Position numbers and translations under genes: made by a program. Below are positions 61,125 to 64,000 of a DNA stretch of 64,000 bases, one piece after another; the first letter of the stretch is position 1, and each line of letters opens with the position of its first letter. This DNA is from Nostoc carneum NIES-2107 (lineage in GTDB: Bacteria; Cyanobacteriota; Cyanobacteriia; Cyanobacteriales; Nostocaceae): NCBI GenBank assembly GCA_002368155.1, contig AP018180.1, forward strand, positions 2,203,947 through 2,267,946, given 5' to 3'. The notes under the pieces were generated by a model. That model was given only the letters and a program-made list of their open reading frames with translations, was not told the DNA's origin and made no database searches.

Positions 61125-64000
61125 ATGACTAATGAAAATTACACCCCGATTATTCCTGGATATCAAATTGTTTCTCAACTGTACGCGGGCGCTAGAACAA
61201 ATGTATATCATGCTATTCGGGAATCTGATTCACTTTCAGTCATCATTAAAATGTTGGTTGCTGAATATCCCAGTTTCCATGAATTATTGCAATTTCGGAA
61301 CCAATATACAATTAGCAAACATCTCAACATTCCCGGTATTATTCAGCCACTATCACTAGAAAACTATGACAATGGTTATATTCTAGTGATGCCATATACA
61401 GGAAATATTTCCTTACAAGAATACATTAAAATTACTCATCTTTCTCTATTAGAATTTTTGAATATTGCTATTCAATTAACTAGTATTCTTCAAGAATTAC
61501 ATCACAACCGTGTCATTCATAAAGATATTAAGCCAGCAAATATTCTGATTAATCCCCAGACAAAACAAGTTCAACTGATTGACTTTAGTATTGCATCGCT
61601 TTTACCTAAAGAAAGCCCAGAAATTAAAAATCCCAATGTCTTAGAAGGAACACTTGCTTATATTGCACCCGAACAAACCGGGAGAATGAATCGAGGTATA
61701 GACTACCGCAGTGATTATTATGCGCTGGGTGTGACATTTTATGAGTTATTGAGTGGGGAATTGCCATTTATTTGTGATGATCCGATGGAGTTAGTGCATT
61801 GTCATCTGGCGAAAATTCCTAATGAATTAGGGAACAGTAAAGAGATGCCAAAAGTAATTTCTGATGTGGTGATGAAATTGCTGGCGAAAAATGCTGAGGA
61901 TAGATATCAAAGTGCTTTGGGATTAAAGCATGATTTAGAAACTTGTTTATATCAATTAAAAAATTATGGCGTGATTAGAGATTTTGAAATTGGTAAGCGG
62001 GATGTGTGCGATCGCTTCCTGATTCCAGAGAAATTGTATGGGCGAGAAGCAGAAGTTAGCGCTTTGCTACAAGCTTTTGAGCGCATTGCCAATGGTAATT
62101 CAGAAATGGTGCTGGTGGCGGGATTTTCGGGGATTGGTAAAACTGCGGTAGTAAATGAAGTTCATAAGCCAATTACTCGGCAACAAGGCTATTTTATTAA
62201 AGGTAAATTTGACCAATTCAATCGTAATATTCCCTTCTCTGCTTTTGTGCAAGTCTTCCGCGATTTGATGGGACAATTACTAGCGGAATCTGATACTCAA
62301 TTACAAATTTGGAAAACTAAAATTCTGGCAGCCCTGGGAGATAATGCCCAAGTAATTATTGAGGTAATTCCGGAATTAGAACGGATTATTGGCGTACAAT
62401 CGCCAGCAGCAGAATTATCAGGTATATCTGCCCAAAATCGGTTTAACTTATTGTTTGAAAAATTCATTCAAGTCTTTACCACCCCAGAACATCCTTTAGT
62501 AATATTTTTGGATGATTTGCAATGGGCGGATTCTGCATCGCTAAAGTTGATTGAGTTGCTGATGGGTGAATCATCCACAGGGCATTTATTATTAATTGGT
62601 GCTTACCGAGATAATGAAGTTTTTGCGGCGCATCCTTTGATGTTGACTTTAGATGCGATTGCCAAAGCCCAAGCTAAGGTAAATACTATTACCTTAAAGC
62701 CCCTATCACAGCAAAGTTTGAATCAGTTAGTAGCCGATACTTTGCATTGTGCAGCAATATTGGCGCAACCATTAACAGAATTGATATATCAAAAAACTCA
62801 AGGTAATCCTTTTTTTGCTACCCAATTTTTGAAAGGATTACATCAAGATGAATTGATTATATTTGATTCCCAAACTAGATATTGGCAATGTGATATTACT
62901 CAGGTAAGCGCTGCGGCATTAACAGATGATGTAGTCCAGTTTATGGCGCAGCAATTGCAAAAACTGCCAGTTGAGACACAGGAAATATTAAAACTAGCGG
63001 CTTGTATTGGTAATCAATTTGATTTGGGGACATTAACAATTGTCTCGGAGCAATCAGAAACTACAGTTGCAACTGCTTTATGGAAGGCTTTACAGTTAGG
63101 GTTAATTTTGCCCCAAAGCGAAGTTTATAAATTTTATTTGAGTGGCGATCGCGCAGATGTAGATACTACAAATAATGAAAACGCTACATATCGATTTCTA
63201 CATGATCGCGTTCAACAAGCGGCTTATTCGCTAATTCCCAACGAGCAAAAACAAACTACTCATCTCACAATTGGGCAACTGTTACTTAAACATACAAACC
63301 CAAGAGAAATTACTGAAAAAATCTTTGATATAGTTAATCAATTTAAATTAGGAATTGATTTAATTACTGATTGTCAAGAGCAAAGAAAAATAGCTGAATT
63401 AGCTTTAATGGCTGGACGCAGAGCCAAACACGCCACAGCTTATGCTGCCGCAGTAGATTATTACAGCATAGCGAGAACATTGTTAGCAAATCATAATTGG
63501 CAAGAATTTTATGAATTACTGCTAGCAGTATATACAGAAGCAGTGGAAGCAGCTTATCTCAATACTGATTTTGAGCAGATGGAACAATTAGCGGAAATTG
63601 TTCTTAAATACGTCAACAATATTTTAGATAGTATACCAATTTATGAAACCAAAATTTTAGCTTGTGTTGCCAAGAATCAACTGCGGTTAGGATTAGATAT
63701 AGCTTTGGCTATTCTCCATAATTTAAATATAGATATTCCTGCCTATCCTACATCAGAAGATATCGGTAAAGCGCTGGGGAAAACTCATCAGATATTGGCA
63801 GGAAAAGAGACATTAGAATTAGTTGATTTACCTTTAATGAAAGATGCGCGTGCAAAAGCAGCAATCCGCATTTTATCAAGTATGTTTGGTTCTGCCTATA
63901 ATGGCTGTCCCGAAATGTTACCCCTGATTATCGGTAAGCAGGTTAACTTATCAATTGAATATGGCAATAGCAGCTTATCTGCTTTTGCTTATGCCAGTTA
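61125..64000 (+). CDS. Giant Ser/Thr kinase with AAA-type ATPase (5' part, cut by window end)
   Basis: An open frame of 958 codons from ATG 61125, with GAGGT ahead, running off the right edge. The kinase domain (residues about 10-270) has HHNRVIHKDIKPANILI (HKD in place of HRD), IDFSIA (DFS in place of DFG), APEQTGRMNRGIDYRSDYYA and the kinase C-lobe end. An AAA/NB-ARC-like module follows: Walker A VAGFSGIGKTAVVNEV and Walker B VIFLDDLQWADSASL. A helical repeat region then begins (KIAELALMAGRRAKHATAY). In Nostocales such proteins continue with GAF and histidine-kinase domains and reach 1,700 residues or more; this is family knowledge, since the 3' end is out of view. Confidence 0.93.
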   Translation, partial: MTNENYTPIIPGYQIVSQLYAGARTNVYHAIRESDSLSVIIKMLVAEYPSFHELLQFRNQYTISKHLNIPGIIQPLSLENYDNGYILVMPYTGNISLQEYIKITHLSLLEFLNIAIQLTSILQELHHNRVIHKDIKPANILINPQTKQVQLIDFSIASLLPKESPEIKNPNVLEGTLAYIAPEQTGRMNRGIDYRSDYYALGVTFYELLSGELPFICDDPMELVHCHLAKIPNELGNSKEMPKVISDVVMKLLAKNAEDRYQSALGLKHDLETCLYQLKNYGVIRDFEIGKRDVCDRFLIPEKLYGREAEVSALLQAFERIANGNSEMVLVAGFSGIGKTAVVNEVHKPITRQQGYFIKGKFDQFNRNIPFSAFVQVFRDLMGQLLAESDTQLQIWKTKILAALGDNAQVIIEVIPELERIIGVQSPAAELSGISAQNRFNLLFEKFIQVFTTPEHPLVIFLDDLQWADSASLKLIELLMGESSTGHLLLIGAYRDNEVFAAHPLMLTLDAIAKAQAKVNTITLKPLSQQSLNQLVADTLHCAAILAQPLTELIYQKTQGNPFFATQFLKGLHQDELIIFDSQTRYWQCDITQVSAAALTDDVVQFMAQQLQKLPVETQEILKLAACIGNQFDLGTLTIVSEQSETTVATALWKALQLGLILPQSEVYKFYLSGDRADVDTTNNENATYRFLHDRVQQAAYSLIPNEQKQTTHLTIGQLLLKHTNPREITEKIFDIVNQFKLGIDLITDCQEQRKIAELALMAGRRAKHATAYAAAVDYYSIARTLLANHNWQEFYELLLAVYTEAVEAAYLNTDFEQMEQLAEIVLKYVNNILDSIPIYETKILACVAKNQLRLGLDIALAILHNLNIDIPAYPTSEDIGKALGKTHQILAGKETLELVDLPLMKDARAKAAIRILSSMFGSAYNGCPEMLPLIIGKQVNLSIEYGNSSLSAFAYAS

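Noticed and set aside
61132-61359. 75-codon open frame overlapping the start of the giant kinase
   Set aside because: It is a shadow frame of the kinase, whose reading frame has clear kinase motifs.

Overview
The window looks like chromosomal DNA of a filamentous (Nostocales-type) cyanobacterium. This rests on many GCGATCGC (HIP1) palindromes, families of short tandem and palindromic repeats typical of Nostoc/Calothrix-like genomes, sulfolipid genes, a CyaB-type GAF-GAF-PAS adenylate cyclase, a cyanobacterial-type bamA-lpxC-fabZ-lpxA-lpxB block, an apocarotenoid oxygenase, and several families seen mainly in cyanobacteria (DUF1400, DUF4332 and a DUF7219-like protein). The assignment comes from reading the sequence only; no search was run.

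Layout. 0-2.2 kb: end of an unknown gene, a GNAT acetyltransferase and a xylulokinase-like FGGY kinase. 2.4-4.8 kb: a DUF1400 exported protein, a GlsB-type membrane protein and a long repeat-rich spacer. 4.8-9.0 kb: a nitronate-monooxygenase-like flavoprotein and two FAD oxidoreductases, the latter pair flanked by inverted copies of a ~65-bp repeat. 9.2-9.7 kb: remnant of a P-type cation ATPase. 10.0-16.9 kb: a RiPP (ribosomal peptide) locus. 17.1-20.3 kb: paired M16 peptidases, one with and one without the zinc motif. 20.7-27.5 kb: TetR regulator, DUF4332 protein, solitary DNA methyltransferase, PhzF-like protein and a large hybrid histidine kinase. 28.7-35.7 kb: acidic lipoprotein, aminopeptidase P, ffh-rpsP-KH protein, rpsU, a PhoH-like ATPase and a small conserved protein. 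35.8-43.3 kb (minus strand): purC, bamA, lpxC, fabZ, lpxA, lpxB. 43.8-51.0 kb: small proteins, adenylate cyclase, and sulfolipid genes sqdB and sqdX with a DUF4291 gene between them. 51.5-64 kb: DMT exporter, GH25 lysozyme, an unusual CNB/AAA+/Fe-S membrane fusion, apocarotenoid oxygenase, RNA ligase, BMP-family binding protein, and the start of a giant Ser/Thr-kinase-ATPase running off the end.

The most interesting region is the RiPP locus. Four small proteins share a short leader of the form (I/L)xxDLSYLE...GG with different downstream cores. A fifth has a Nif11-type leader ending in GAIGG and a proline-rich core carrying two LYG motifs, the XYG type known as the substrate site of spliceases (PlpX), which remove a tyramine unit to leave an alpha-keto-beta-amino acid. 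A radical SAM/SPASM enzyme, a GNAT-type acyltransferase fused to TPRs, a SurA/PpiC-like isomerase and a serine-rich small protein share the locus. Two strong hairpins follow the first two precursor genes, so precursors and enzymes may be made at different levels. No peptide exporter lies in the window.

Most genes outside this locus are ordinary housekeeping or signalling genes. Intergenic DNA is rich in heptamer tandem repeats, ~130-bp terminal-inverted-repeat elements and palindromes. Some repeats sit inside genes in frame (xylulokinase-like gene, bamA, a FAD oxidoreductase) or supply a stop codon (aminopeptidase P).
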